Shown: positions 9,144 through 17,803 of the stretch, one piece after another
Layout: every line of letters begins with the position of its first letter
Position numbering within the stretch: position 1 is the first letter of the stretch
Origin: Acetobacter garciniae
GTDB lineage: Bacteria > Pseudomonadota > Alphaproteobacteria > Acetobacterales > Acetobacteraceae
Length of the DNA: 64,000 nucleotides
NCBI RefSeq assembly: GCF_017377735.1
Contig: NZ_JAFVMH010000002.1
Location: 682,001-746,000 of the forward strand
Reading direction: 5' to 3'
Position numbers and translations under genes: made by a program
The notes under the pieces: generated by a model
The model's input: only the letters and a program-made list of their open reading frames with translations
Told to the model about the DNA's origin: nothing
Databases searched by the model: none

Positions 9144-11915
9144 ATGATGTGTACTGCCTCAACGATCCGTCGCAAACGGTTGGCTCTGCTTGGCGTGGCC
9201 ATGGCAGCCATGGCCGTCGCAACGGGGGGTGGTGCAATCTGGCCCTGCGCGCCCGCACAGGCGCAGGAAATGGAACACGACATGGGGCCGGGCATGCCCT
9301 CTGCCCTTGTGCCCGCGGTGCTGAGCAGCGCGCAGGTGGTCCGCGCCACCCTGCCCAACGGGTTGAAGGTGGTGATCGTGCCCGACAGGCTGGCTCCTGT
9401 GGTAACGACCGAAATCAATTACCTGGTGGGCTCGGCCGAAGCCCCGCAAGGCTTTCCCGGCACGGCGCACGCGCTGGAACACATGATGTTCCGTGGCAGC
9501 AAGGGGCTGGACAAGGACCAGTTGGCGGCAATCGGCACCCGGCTTGGGGGCAGCTACAATGCCGATACGACCGAGGATGTCACCCAGTATTTCTATACCG
9601 CACAGGCGCATGACCTGCCGGTTCTGCTGAAAATAGAAGCCCTGCGCATGAACGGGCTGAGCCTGTCGGAAGAGGACTGGAGCAAGGAACGCGGCGCCAT
9701 CGAGCAGGAAGTCTCGCGCGATCTTTCAAGCCCGGCTTATCTGTACCTGTCGCAGTTGCAGGAAATCCTGTTCGCGGGCACGCCCTACGCGCATGACGCA
9801 TTGGGCACACGCCCGTCCTTCGACAAGACGAAGGCTGCCGATTTGCGCGCCTTTTACGAAAAATGGTACGCGCCCAACAATGCTGTTCTGGTCATTGTAG
9901 GCGACGTCAACCCCGTGACGGCCCTGCAACTGGTGCAGGACACGTTCGGTTCCATACCGCGCAAGACCCTTCCGGCCCGCTCACCCGTCAAGCCCGTGCC
10001 GCCGCCCGCGAAAACCCTTTCCCTGGCGACGGATTATCCGGTCGGGTTCGCAACTTTGGCCTACCCGCTGCCGGGTTCCTCCGCCCCGGATTTCGCGGTG
10101 GCGGATATCCTGTCCGATGTCCTGGGCAGCCAGCGTGGTGCCCTGTATGACCTCGTGCCCCAGGGCAAGGCGCTGTTCGCCGGGTTTGAATTCGCGCCCA
10201 AGAAAGAAGCGGGCTTCGGCCTGGCCCTTGCCGCCTTTCCCAAGGGGGGGGATGCGACAAAAGCCATGAACGACCTGCGCGGCGTCATGGAGACGATCCG
10301 CAGGCAGGGCGTTCCCGCCGAACTGGTGGAAGCCGCCAAGCGGCGCGAGATCGCGCAGCTTCAGTTCGCCGCCAATTCGGTCAGCGGTCTGGCATCCATC
10401 TGGTCCAACGCGCTGGCTTTCCAGGGCCTGGATTCGCCGGGCGATCTGGTGGCCGCGTATCAGGCGGTCACACCCGAGGCGGTGAACAAGCTCGCCGCCC
10501 GGCTTCTGGACCCCGCCCATGCGGTCTCCGCCGTGCTGAGCCCCGAAAGCTCGGGGCAGGCTGTCGCGGGCTCGGGCTTTGGCGGGGCGGAATCCTTCGC
10601 CAGCGCGCCTGACAAGCCGGTCAAGCTGCCAGATTGGGCCGAAAAGGCATTGGCCCAGCTTGAAAAACCCCAGCCCACGCCCCTGCCTTCGGTCGCGACC
10701 CTGCCCAATGGCCTGACCCTGATCGTCTGGCCATCGCATGTCAGCCACACGATCCAGCTTTCGGGCCAGATCAGGCAGGCCCCGTCCTTGCAGGAACCCG
10801 CCGGGCGCGACGGCGTGCATGACATAACCGAGGCCCTGTTCTCTTACGGCACGACCACGCATGACCGCCTGGCGTTCCAGAAGGCGCTGGACGATATTCC
10901 CGCCTGGGAAGATGCGGGTGGTTCCTTCTCGCTACGCGTGCTGACACCGGATTTTGAAAAAGGCGTGGCCCTGCTGGCCGAGAACGAACTGCATCCCGCC
11001 TTCCCCGAAAAGGACTTTACGGTCGTGCGCATGCAGACCGCGCAGTCCCAGGCGGGGGAACTGGCATCTCCCGGTCATCTGTTCAACAGGGCCGTGAAAA
11101 TTGCCGTCCTGCCACCCAAGGACCCGGCCCTGCGTGAGGCCACGCCGCAAAGCATCCTCAGCGTGACGCATGATGACGTCATGCGGTATTACCAGCAGGT
11201 CTGGCGCCCGGACCTGACCACCATTGTCGTGACCGGCGACATAACGCCCGAGAAAGCCCGCGCGGTTGTCGAAAAAGCCTTTGGCGGCTGGAAGGCTGAA
11301 GGGCCCAAGCCGGTTGTCGATCTGCCCACCGTGCCGCTCAGCCACGCATCGCGCGCGACCGTGCCCGACAAGAGCAGCGTGCAGGACGAAGTGATCCTGG
11401 CGGAAACGCTGGGGCTGACCCCGACCCATCCCGAACACTTCATGCTCCAGCTCGGGAACGAGGTTCTGGGCGGGGGGCTGTTTTCTTCACGCCTGTATCG
11501 CGACCTGCGGGTCAAGACCGGCTATGTCTATTCGGTCGGCAGCGGGTTTGAATGGGGGCGCACGCGCGGCCTCTATACGGTGACATTCGGGGCCGATCCC
11601 GACAAGGTGGGCAAGGCGCGCGCCGCCGTATTGCGCGATATCAAGGCCATGCAGGCTGCCCCGCCCACGGGGGAGGAACTCTCCCTTGCCAAGGCGTCGC
11701 TTTTGCGCAGCCTGCCGCTGGGCCGCGCCAGCCTGGACCGGATCGCCGCACAATATCTGCACCTGGCGGAGCTTGGCCTGCCGCTCGACAATGCTGACCG
11801 GGGTGCGCTGGCATACTATGGTGCCTCGGGTGCCGATATTCAAAAGGCGTTTCGCCAGTGGATGCGCCCGGACGATCTGGCGACAGTCGTGAAAGGCCCG
11901 GCCCCTACCCTGTAA
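9144..11915 (+). CDS. M16 family zinc peptidase (two-domain, exported)
   Basis: A 923-residue insulinase/pitrilysin-type peptidase. A twin-Arg-start signal peptide (RRKRLALLGVAMAAMAVATGG, cleavage near AQAQ at ~41) sends it to the periplasm. The inverted zinc motif HALEH is at 109-113 and the third ligand Glu is in the ERGAIEQEVSRD helix near 182-189. The second half (from ~520) repeats the fold without HxxEH and ends with GGLFSSRLYRDLRVKTGYVYSV, the usual substrate-contact region. Such proteins are often encoded as two separate genes; here both halves are fused. It probably degrades peptides in the envelope. Confidence 0.92.
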   Translation: MMCTASTIRRKRLALLGVAMAAMAVATGGGAIWPCAPAQAQEMEHDMGPGMPSALVPAVLSSAQVVRATLPNGLKVVIVPDRLAPVVTTEINYLVGSAEAPQGFPGTAHALEHMMFRGSKGLDKDQLAAIGTRLGGSYNADTTEDVTQYFYTAQAHDLPVLLKIEALRMNGLSLSEEDWSKERGAIEQEVSRDLSSPAYLYLSQLQEILFAGTPYAHDALGTRPSFDKTKAADLRAFYEKWYAPNNAVLVIVGDVNPVTALQLVQDTFGSIPRKTLPARSPVKPVPPPAKTLSLATDYPVGFATLAYPLPGSSAPDFAVADILSDVLGSQRGALYDLVPQGKALFAGFEFAPKKEAGFGLALAAFPKGGDATKAMNDLRGVMETIRRQGVPAELVEAAKRREIAQLQFAANSVSGLASIWSNALAFQGLDSPGDLVAAYQAVTPEAVNKLAARLLDPAHAVSAVLSPESSGQAVAGSGFGGAESFASAPDKPVKLPDWAEKALAQLEKPQPTPLPSVATLPNGLTLIVWPSHVSHTIQLSGQIRQAPSLQEPAGRDGVHDITEALFSYGTTTHDRLAFQKALDDIPAWEDAGGSFSLRVLTPDFEKGVALLAENELHPAFPEKDFTVVRMQTAQSQAGELASPGHLFNRAVKIAVLPPKDPALREATPQSILSVTHDDVMRYYQQVWRPDLTTIVVTGDITPEKARAVVEKAFGGWKAEGPKPVVDLPTVPLSHASRATVPDKSSVQDEVILAETLGLTPTHPEHFMLQLGNEVLGGGLFSSRLYRDLRVKTGYVYSVGSGFEWGRTRGLYTVTFGADPDKVGKARAAVLRDIKAMQAAPPTGEELSLAKASLLRSLPLGRASLDRIAAQYLHLAELGLPLDNADRGALAYYGASGADIQKAFRQWMRPDDLATVVKGPAPTL

Positions 11916-11990
11916 GTGGCAAAACCGTTCCGATCGGGCGCAAAGATGCTGCCTGTTATGGGAGTCTTTACCCTTTGTGGCCTATCCAGG

Positions 11991-12061
11991 CCGGAGTTGC
12001 AGGGAACACGGCGCTGTAACTCCGGCAGGGGATAGCCTGCCTGCCCCGATCAATCGGGCAG
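11991..12061 (+). promoter_or_regulatory. Two consecutive stem-loops ahead of the repeat-module gene
   Basis: The first stem pairs 11991-12002 with 12014-12025 (CCGGAGTTGCAG with CTGTAACTCCGG, one mismatch). The second pairs 12041-12050 with 12053-12061 (CTGCCCCGAT with ATCGGGCAG, one bulge). No T-run follows, so these look like a structured leader of the gene at 12083 rather than a terminator of the peptidase gene, though a Rho-type end is not excluded. Confidence 0.5.
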
Positions 12062-12082
12062 CGCCGCCAGGCGGAGCAGGCC

Positions 12083-12586
12083 ATGACAAAAGCGACACAG
12101 ACCCCCGTGCCTTCAGCCCCAGCGGCATCTGCCCCAGCGGCACCGGACACGACGCATGCCAGCTTGCGCATGCGCCCCCCGCGCGACCGGTCGGCCGGGC
12201 CGCCGCAGGGCATGGTATCTCCGCCGAACAACGCCCCGGCTGCAACACCTGTGGCGGCACAGCAGCACCGGGCGGTGGCCGAACAGGTCGTGCAGGCGTT
12301 GCAGGTCCAGGCGGATAGGGTGGAACAGCAGGCACTCAAGGAACGTCAGGACGCCATTTTCTTCGACGGGCAGTGGTATCTGAACGCCTATCCCGATATT
12401 GGCGCCGCCGGCATGGAACCGGTGGAACATTTCCTGAAATATGGTGCACAGGAAAAAAGAAACCCGAACGCCATCTTCAACAGCATGGCCTATCTGCGGG
12501 CAAACCCCGATGTGGCGGCTTTTGGCCCCGGGCCGTTCCTGCATTATGTCTGTTTCGGCTTTCGGGAAAAACGACCCTTGCGGTAG
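12083..12586 (+). CDS. Small protein with two glycosyltransferase-associated repeat modules
   Basis: A 167-residue protein. Residues 1-90 are Ala/Pro/Gln-rich with a predicted coiled-coil-prone stretch (VAEQVVQALQVQADRVEQQ). Residues 93-167 hold two modules, FFDGQWYLNAYPDI...HFLKYGAQEKRNPN and IFNSMAYLRANPDV...HYVCFGFREKRP. These are the same modules that form the N-terminus of the glycosyltransferase at 613 and of the protein at 12820, but here no catalytic domain follows. It may be a partner or a remnant of a larger gene. A GGAG site precedes ATG 12083. Function is unknown. Confidence 0.7.
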   Translation: MTKATQTPVPSAPAASAPAAPDTTHASLRMRPPRDRSAGPPQGMVSPPNNAPAATPVAAQQHRAVAEQVVQALQVQADRVEQQALKERQDAIFFDGQWYLNAYPDIGAAGMEPVEHFLKYGAQEKRNPNAIFNSMAYLRANPDVAAFGPGPFLHYVCFGFREKRPLR

Positions 12587-12603
12587 CGGGCTTTGCCGGT
12601 TCC

Positions 12604-12642
12604 TGAAGCTTTTTGAAAAAAAGCTTCACCAAAAACTTTTAT
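12604..12642. repeat. Palindromic repeat, single unit (left flank of glycosyltransferase pair)
   Basis: The unit contains GAAGCTTTTT-g-AAAAAAAGCTTC followed by ACCAAAAACTTTTAT. It is the reverse complement of the unit at 15159-15196, and is related to the doublet at 36951-37032. It lies 18 bases past the stop of the gene at 12083 and could also serve as its terminator. Confidence 0.8.
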
Positions 12643-12819
12643 CTATAAAGCAGATATTTTCTGGGCAGAATTTCGAGGTCGCCTGTTAGAAAAATATCAA
12701 GAGTATCGGGTCTATAAAATCACCTTGGAGCGTATGGCACGAGAATATCGTGGCCGGTCCTGTCCCGATGTGTCGAACGGCGCTGGCAAGGCTTTGTCCT
12801 GCAGTCATTCCTGGAAAGC

Positions 12820-14373
12820 ATGATGGTGATTCTGACAGCCTGGAACAAGAAAGATATCAAGACCATAAGCGAATCAGGGCTGTTCGATGCCGAATTCTAT
12901 ACCCATGACAATACGGATGCCCAGCAATCCGGCCTGGACCCGGTCGTTCATTATGTTCTGTCCGGCGTAAAGGATGCTAGGAATCCGAACGAGAATTTCA
13001 ATACCGTTATTTATTATAATCTTTACAGGAATGTCATAGGGCAGAACGAAAACCCGTTCGCCCATTATATCCGTAACAATAATCATCTCATGTTTTTTGA
13101 AAAAGGTCTTCTCCAGGATTATTCTTACGAGACGATTACAAAGCTCATCACCCGGTTCAGGACCTATCCTTTTTTTGATCCTGATGACTATATTCGCATG
13201 AACAGCGATCTTTCAACGGCGCATATTCCCGCACTCCAGCATGCCGTTCTGTATGGCATAGCCGAAGGGCGCGAGGTTTTTTCCAAACGCGCCATTGTCC
13301 GTTTTCTGGGCAATGCCTGCAAGAAGCCGCTGGACTACACCCTGTCGGGGGCCGAAAAAATCTCTGCCGGTCCGCAATCCATAGGGGTTTTCCACCACAG
13401 CGCGGGCAATTCCTTTATCGTGGAACTGGCTGAATGCCTTGTCGGGTATTTGCGCGACAGCGGCTTGAACGCCACCGTCATGACGGAAAAAACAGCGGCG
13501 GCGGATGCTCCCGATCTTTGTATTTTCTGCGCACCGCACGAATTTTTCTTTCTCGACGGCAACGAGACCTGGAAGCGCGATGAGATCATTCAGAAATCCA
13601 TCATGTTCAATACGGAGCAACCGCAAACCGTGTGGTTCACACGGGGTATTCTGTATATCCTGATGTCTGCCGGTGTCATGGATCTGTGCCACCAGAACCT
13701 GGACGGTTTTGCCCTTTCCGGATTGCCGGTTTTCCATTTCGACCCACCGTTGAAACCGCAGGCCTGCCGCCTTCTTGCAGCGGACCGAACGCACCCGCTC
13801 TTTCGGGTTCTGCCCAAGGCGGCCCGGCAGGGATCTTCGCCCTTCACGCCTTTTGCCGAGCGCAGTATCGATATCAGTTTTTTCGGCAATGCCTCAGCCC
13901 GGCGTGAACGGTTTTTTGCCCGCGCGGCACGGTTCTTTTCCGATTATCGGTGCTTTTTCTATTACCGCAAGGCAGACGGGCCGATCCCGTCCACGGGGGC
14001 TTACGATATTCTCTCCCGTCTGCCACGGCTTGTTGCGGAAAATTCAAAAATTGCCCTGAATATTCACAGGGACGATAACTGTTTTTTTGAATGGCACCGT
14101 ATCGTCGTGCAAGGCATGGCATCGGGTGCGGTCGTCGTTACGGAAGACTGTTTCGCTCATCCGCTTTACAAAAGCGGCGTGCATTTTCTGGCCGAATCCC
14201 CGCGGCATATTCCCAACCTGGTCGAATGGCTGGTGCGCACGCCAGATGGCCAGGAAACCGCCAGCCGGATCCAGGCCAATATGTTTGCCGTCTTGCAGGA
14301 CCAGGCCATCGCCCAATCCAAGACCCGCGACCTGCGGCGATATGTATCGAGCGTGTGGAGTGCGGTGCAATGA
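12820..14373 (+). CDS. Glycosyltransferase-like protein with N-terminal repeat modules
   Basis: A 517-residue protein. The N-terminus carries modules of the type LFDAEFYTHDN...HYVLSGVKDARNPNENF (near 21, 60 and 120), as in the genes at 613 and 12083. The C-terminal half, from ~190 (IGVFHHSAGNSFIVELAE) to 517, looks like a GT-B fold: KIALNIHRDDNCFFEWHR near 409 and GMASGAVVVTEDC resemble the donor-binding region of glycosyltransferases. The catalytic assignment is by pattern only. GC content falls clearly below that of the neighbours in its first 500 bases. The stop overlaps the next gene's start (ATGA), so the two are translationally coupled. ATG 12823 is an alternative start. Confidence 0.75.
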   Translation: MMVILTAWNKKDIKTISESGLFDAEFYTHDNTDAQQSGLDPVVHYVLSGVKDARNPNENFNTVIYYNLYRNVIGQNENPFAHYIRNNNHLMFFEKGLLQDYSYETITKLITRFRTYPFFDPDDYIRMNSDLSTAHIPALQHAVLYGIAEGREVFSKRAIVRFLGNACKKPLDYTLSGAEKISAGPQSIGVFHHSAGNSFIVELAECLVGYLRDSGLNATVMTEKTAAADAPDLCIFCAPHEFFFLDGNETWKRDEIIQKSIMFNTEQPQTVWFTRGILYILMSAGVMDLCHQNLDGFALSGLPVFHFDPPLKPQACRLLAADRTHPLFRVLPKAARQGSSPFTPFAERSIDISFFGNASARRERFFARAARFFSDYRCFFYYRKADGPIPSTGAYDILSRLPRLVAENSKIALNIHRDDNCFFEWHRIVVQGMASGAVVVTEDCFAHPLYKSGVHFLAESPRHIPNLVEWLVRTPDGQETASRIQANMFAVLQDQAIAQSKTRDLRRYVSSVWSAVQ

Positions 14374-15149
14374 GCGTTCTCAAGCCCTGGGACCCCGTAC
14401 CTGATATTGCCTTTTTGCATAAGAAAAAAACCAGAAAGCCCAAGAACCTGGTTTCCGTCTGTGTGACCAATTTCAACTATGCCGCACTGATTGGCGACTG
14501 CCTGGACAGTATCGCCCGGCAGACCCATCGCGATCTTGAAATTGTGGTGGTGGATGACTGTTCTGGCAAGGATGCGTCCGTGCAGGTCATAACGGACTGG
14601 ATGGCGGAGAACAGGGCCCGGTTCTACAGCTTGAAATGCCTGGTGAACCGCCGCAATCAGGGGCCGTCCTTTGCGCGGAACATGGCGTTCGAGCATGCCC
14701 TGTCGGATGTGGTCTTCATTATCGACGCGGATAATATGGCCTACCCCACCGCATTGGAAAAACTCTATGCAGCGCTTCAGGAAGGGCCGTTCCCCGCCGT
14801 TTATCCCCAGCTTGAGGAATTTGGCGGCCGGCAGGGCGTAGGCAGTGCGGATCTATGGGACGCCACGCGCATGCGCCGCAACAACTACGTTGATGTCATG
14901 GCGCTGATCCGCAAGACGGCGTGGGAGACGGTAGGTGGTTTCAGCCATATCGAACGTGGCTGGGAGGATTACGATTTCTGGCTGAAATTCATCGATCACG
15001 GGCTGGAGCCCGCCTACCTGCCGGAGATTCTGTGCCGCTACAGGGTGCATGACCAGTCGCGCACGGCCACGGATGCGCTGGCGGCCCATTACGACCTGGA
15101 ACTGGTCATGGAATTCCGCCACCCGAGTGCGGACAATGCCGAACCCTAG
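14370..15149 (+). CDS. Family 2 glycosyltransferase
   Basis: A 259-residue GT-A fold enzyme. Motifs in order: VSVCVTNFNYAALIGDCLDS (28-47), VVVDDCSGKD (60), the metal/nucleotide-binding DxD as IIDADN (120), and the acceptor-side GWEDYDFWLKF (197-210). It probably transfers one sugar onto a surface glycan. It overlaps the upstream gene by 4 bases (ATGA). The pair is bracketed by inverted palindromic repeats. No membrane segment is visible. Confidence 0.9.
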   Translation: MSVLKPWDPVPDIAFLHKKKTRKPKNLVSVCVTNFNYAALIGDCLDSIARQTHRDLEIVVVDDCSGKDASVQVITDWMAENRARFYSLKCLVNRRNQGPSFARNMAFEHALSDVVFIIDADNMAYPTALEKLYAALQEGPFPAVYPQLEEFGGRQGVGSADLWDATRMRRNNYVDVMALIRKTAWETVGGFSHIERGWEDYDFWLKFIDHGLEPAYLPEILCRYRVHDQSRTATDALAAHYDLELVMEFRHPSADNAEP

Positions 15150-15158
15150 GCCTGCCGA

Positions 15159-15240
15159 ATAAAAGTTTTTGGTGAAGCTTTTTTCAAAAAGCTTCAAAGA
15201 ACGTCGAAATTTGTTTAAAAAAAATACCCGGGAACTTTTA
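15159..15240. repeat. Palindromic repeat, diverged doublet (right flank of glycosyltransferase pair)
   Basis: Unit 1 (15159-15196) is AAAAGTTTTTGGTGAAGC followed by a T-run and the complementary CAAAAAGCTTC. The spacer AAAGAACGTCG and a degraded second unit ending in GGGAACTTTTATA follow. The spacer matches the reverse complement of the doublet at 36951. It is inverted relative to the copy at 12604 and could end transcription of the glycosyltransferase pair. Confidence 0.75.
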
Positions 15241-15261
15241 TATATTTACAGGGTATTTCGT

Positions 15262-16587
15262 TCAGAACCCGCCGACAATGCTCAGTCTGGTGCCATCCGT
15301 AAAGCGCGACAGGCGGAACGGCGTGGGGTCCACCACCGGGGTGCGACCCGTGGCAAGGTCGGCCGTCAACTGCCCGGCTCCGGGGCCAATACCAAAGCCG
15401 TGGCCTGAAAAGCCGGTGGAAATGGTCAGTCCCGGCACGTCGGGCACGGCGTCGATCACCGGCACCGCGTCGGGCATGACATCGATCAGCCCGCCCCAGT
15501 GTTGCAGCACATGAATGGGCTCGGCCGCGGGGAACATGGTCTGCAACGCAGCGACCGCGCGCCGTGTCAACCTGATGTCGGGCATGGGGTCCAGCACGCG
15601 GGTTTTTTCGAAAACCGTAGGTGTATCCAGCGCCCAGCGGCGGGGGGTGAGCAGTTCGATCAGGAACCGGTTGTCCAGCCGGGGCCTGACCATGTCGTGT
15701 TCGGCCTTAAAGGCGGGCAGGTACTGCCGGGCCAGCCGGAACATGTCCGGGACGATGGGCACGCTCAGGTTCATGGTGGGGGCTATGTTGTAGCCGCCAT
15801 CGTCGCGCTTGCGATACGCAACACTGCCCAGATAGGCCGAGGTTTCGGGCAATCCGTCAACGGGTGCGGTACGGCACACGGAAGACAGGATTTTCATCTG
15901 CGGCAGGTCCACGCCCATATTGCCCAGGAACAGGCGCGACCATGCACCCCCGGCCACGACGACCTGGCTGGTCCTGATATAGCCAAGCTCCGTCACCACG
16001 CCGCAGATCCGCCCGGCCTGGCGTTCGATCCCGCGGACGGCGCAATGCTGGATAATCTCCGCCCCCAATGTGCGCGCGGCCATGGCAATGGCGGGGGCCG
16101 CACGCTGGGGTTCGGCCCGTGCATCTGTCGGGTTGTACAGGCCCGAGCGGTAGGGCGCCCGCAATCCGGGCAGGATGTCGCGCATTTCGGCAGCACTGAC
16201 GATACGGCTGCCGATCTGGAAAGGTTGCGCATCCTGCACGAACTGTTCGTGGCGCTTCTGGTCGGCAGCGTTTCGGGCCACCGCCACCACGCCGCAGACC
16301 GTAAAGCCGGTATCGAGCTTGCGGGCGGCAAATTCGTTCCAGACCCTGAAGCTTTCCATCATCAGCGGCAGTTCACGCGGGTCGCGGCCGTTACGGCGCA
16401 CCCAGCCCCAGTTGCGGCTCGACTGTTCTCCCGCGATATGGCCTTTCTCGCACACGATGACCGACACGCCCCGCTGGGCCAGCGCATATGCCGTGCAGAC
16501 GCCTACGATCCCGCCCCCGATGACCACGACATCCGCATTGGGCGAAGGCTTGGCGTCGGTGCTGATTTTCGTGACTTCGGGGCCCAT
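15262..16587 (-). CDS. FAD-dependent oxidoreductase (D-amino acid oxidase/dehydrogenase family)
   Basis: A 441-residue DAO-fold flavoprotein. The FAD-binding GxGxxG (VVVIGGGIVGVCTAYALAQRG) is at 20-40, with the acidic ribose ligand in VCEKG. The C-terminal cofactor region is GLTISTGFSGHGFGIGPGAGQL. ATG 16587 was chosen because it sits about 20 residues ahead of the Rossmann strand; an upstream ATG at 16632 is possible. It probably oxidises an amino acid or other amine; the substrate is unknown. It lies 146 bases downstream of epmB on the same strand, which may be cotranscription only. Confidence 0.88.
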   Translation of the reverse strand: MGPEVTKISTDAKPSPNADVVVIGGGIVGVCTAYALAQRGVSVIVCEKGHIAGEQSSRNWGWVRRNGRDPRELPLMMESFRVWNEFAARKLDTGFTVCGVVAVARNAADQKRHEQFVQDAQPFQIGSRIVSAAEMRDILPGLRAPYRSGLYNPTDARAEPQRAAPAIAMAARTLGAEIIQHCAVRGIERQAGRICGVVTELGYIRTSQVVVAGGAWSRLFLGNMGVDLPQMKILSSVCRTAPVDGLPETSAYLGSVAYRKRDDGGYNIAPTMNLSVPIVPDMFRLARQYLPAFKAEHDMVRPRLDNRFLIELLTPRRWALDTPTVFEKTRVLDPMPDIRLTRRAVAALQTMFPAAEPIHVLQHWGGLIDVMPDAVPVIDAVPDVPGLTISTGFSGHGFGIGPGAGQLTADLATGRTPVVDPTPFRLSRFTDGTRLSIVGGF

Positions 16588-16733
16588 GTCCTGCTTCCCT
16601 GCGCGTTGCCTATACCGCCGTGGCGGGTGCATTGCAGGCTAAAACGGGGCCGCACATCTTGGCAACCTGTGCGGATACGAAATGACAGGCATGGCAGCCC
16701 GGCATCGGGCAGGGTTGTGTCGGCGGGCCGGGC

Positions 16734-17783
16734 CTAAAGCCGGTCGAGCGTGTGGGTGCGGCCCACGGGGTCACGGACCTGCAAGGGGCCCTGCACGTAA
16801 TCCGGCCCCAGCGGGACCTTGCCGTAGCCGCCGGGAATATCCAGCACATAAAGGGGCCAGGCCAGGCCCGTCACCCGCCCGCGCAGCCCCGCCAGCAGGC
16901 GCTGGCCTTCCTCTACCGGCACATGAAAGCGCGCGGTACCCGGGGCGGGGTCGAGCTGGTGCAGGTAATAGGGACGCATGCGCTGTTCCACCATGGCGCG
17001 GAACAGGTCTTCCAGTGCGCGTTCGCTGTCGTTCACGCCGCGCAGCAGGACGGACTGGCCAAGCAGGGGAATGCCCCTGCGCACGATCCGGCGCAGGCTT
17101 TCGCGTGCGGCGGCGGAGAATTCCCGCGCGTGGTTGATATGGACCGCCATCCACACCGCCTTGTCGGTTTCAAGTGCGTCCAGCAGGGCAGGGGTGATCC
17201 GTTCGGGGGCGGCCACGGGCACGCGGGTATGCAGGCGAATGGTGGTGACATGGGCCATGTCCGCAAGGGCCGCCATGATGGCGTGCAGCCTGCGCGGCGA
17301 AAGCATGAGCGGGTCGCCCCCGGTAATGATGACCTCGCGGATCTGCTCATGCGTGCGCAGCCAGTCCAGCGCGCCCGCAAGGGCCGCATCGTCCAGCACA
17401 CCGCCATCGGGGCCCACATGTTCGCGCCGGAAACAGAACCGGCAATAAAGCGGGCAGACCAGCAGCGGCTTGAGCAATGCGCGATCGGCGTAGCGGTGGA
17501 CAATACCCGGCACGGGGGAAAGGGCATCATCCCCGATGGGGTCGGTGCGTTCCTCGGGCGTGATGTCCAGCTCCCCTGCGGTGGGAACGACCTGGATCCC
17601 GATCGGATCGTCCGGGTGTTCGATCAGTGCTGCAAAGGCGGGGGGAATGGCGGTGGCGTAATGGCGCGCGACCTCGGCCAGGCCTGTCGCCTGTTCGGGT
17701 GCTGCCAGGCCCGCCTGGATCAGATCCTCGGGCGTGCGCAGCGTTCTGGCCGATGCAAAAGGGGGGTTGACCGCGCTAGACAT
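16734..17783 (-). CDS. epmB: EF-P (R)-beta-lysylation radical SAM aminomutase
   Basis: A 349-residue radical SAM protein. Cys110, Cys114 and Cys117 (CPLYCRFC) bind the [4Fe-4S] cluster. IITGGDPLM is the SAM-side GGD motif, and the KamA-like C-terminal part (HQLDPAPGTARFHVPVEEG) carries PLP-site features. The length fits EpmB (342 in E. coli) rather than clostridial lysine 2,3-aminomutase (~416). EpmB converts L-lysine to (R)-beta-lysine, which EpmA attaches to elongation factor P. Head-to-head placement with epmA, 20 bases apart, supports EpmB strongly. Confidence 0.93.
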   Translation of the reverse strand: MSSAVNPPFASARTLRTPEDLIQAGLAAPEQATGLAEVARHYATAIPPAFAALIEHPDDPIGIQVVPTAGELDITPEERTDPIGDDALSPVPGIVHRYADRALLKPLLVCPLYCRFCFRREHVGPDGGVLDDAALAGALDWLRTHEQIREVIITGGDPLMLSPRRLHAIMAALADMAHVTTIRLHTRVPVAAPERITPALLDALETDKAVWMAVHINHAREFSAAARESLRRIVRRGIPLLGQSVLLRGVNDSERALEDLFRAMVEQRMRPYYLHQLDPAPGTARFHVPVEEGQRLLAGLRGRVTGLAWPLYVLDIPGGYGKVPLGPDYVQGPLQVRDPVGRTHTLDRL

Positions 17784-17803
17784 GTACCGCCTCTACTCTG
17801 CCC

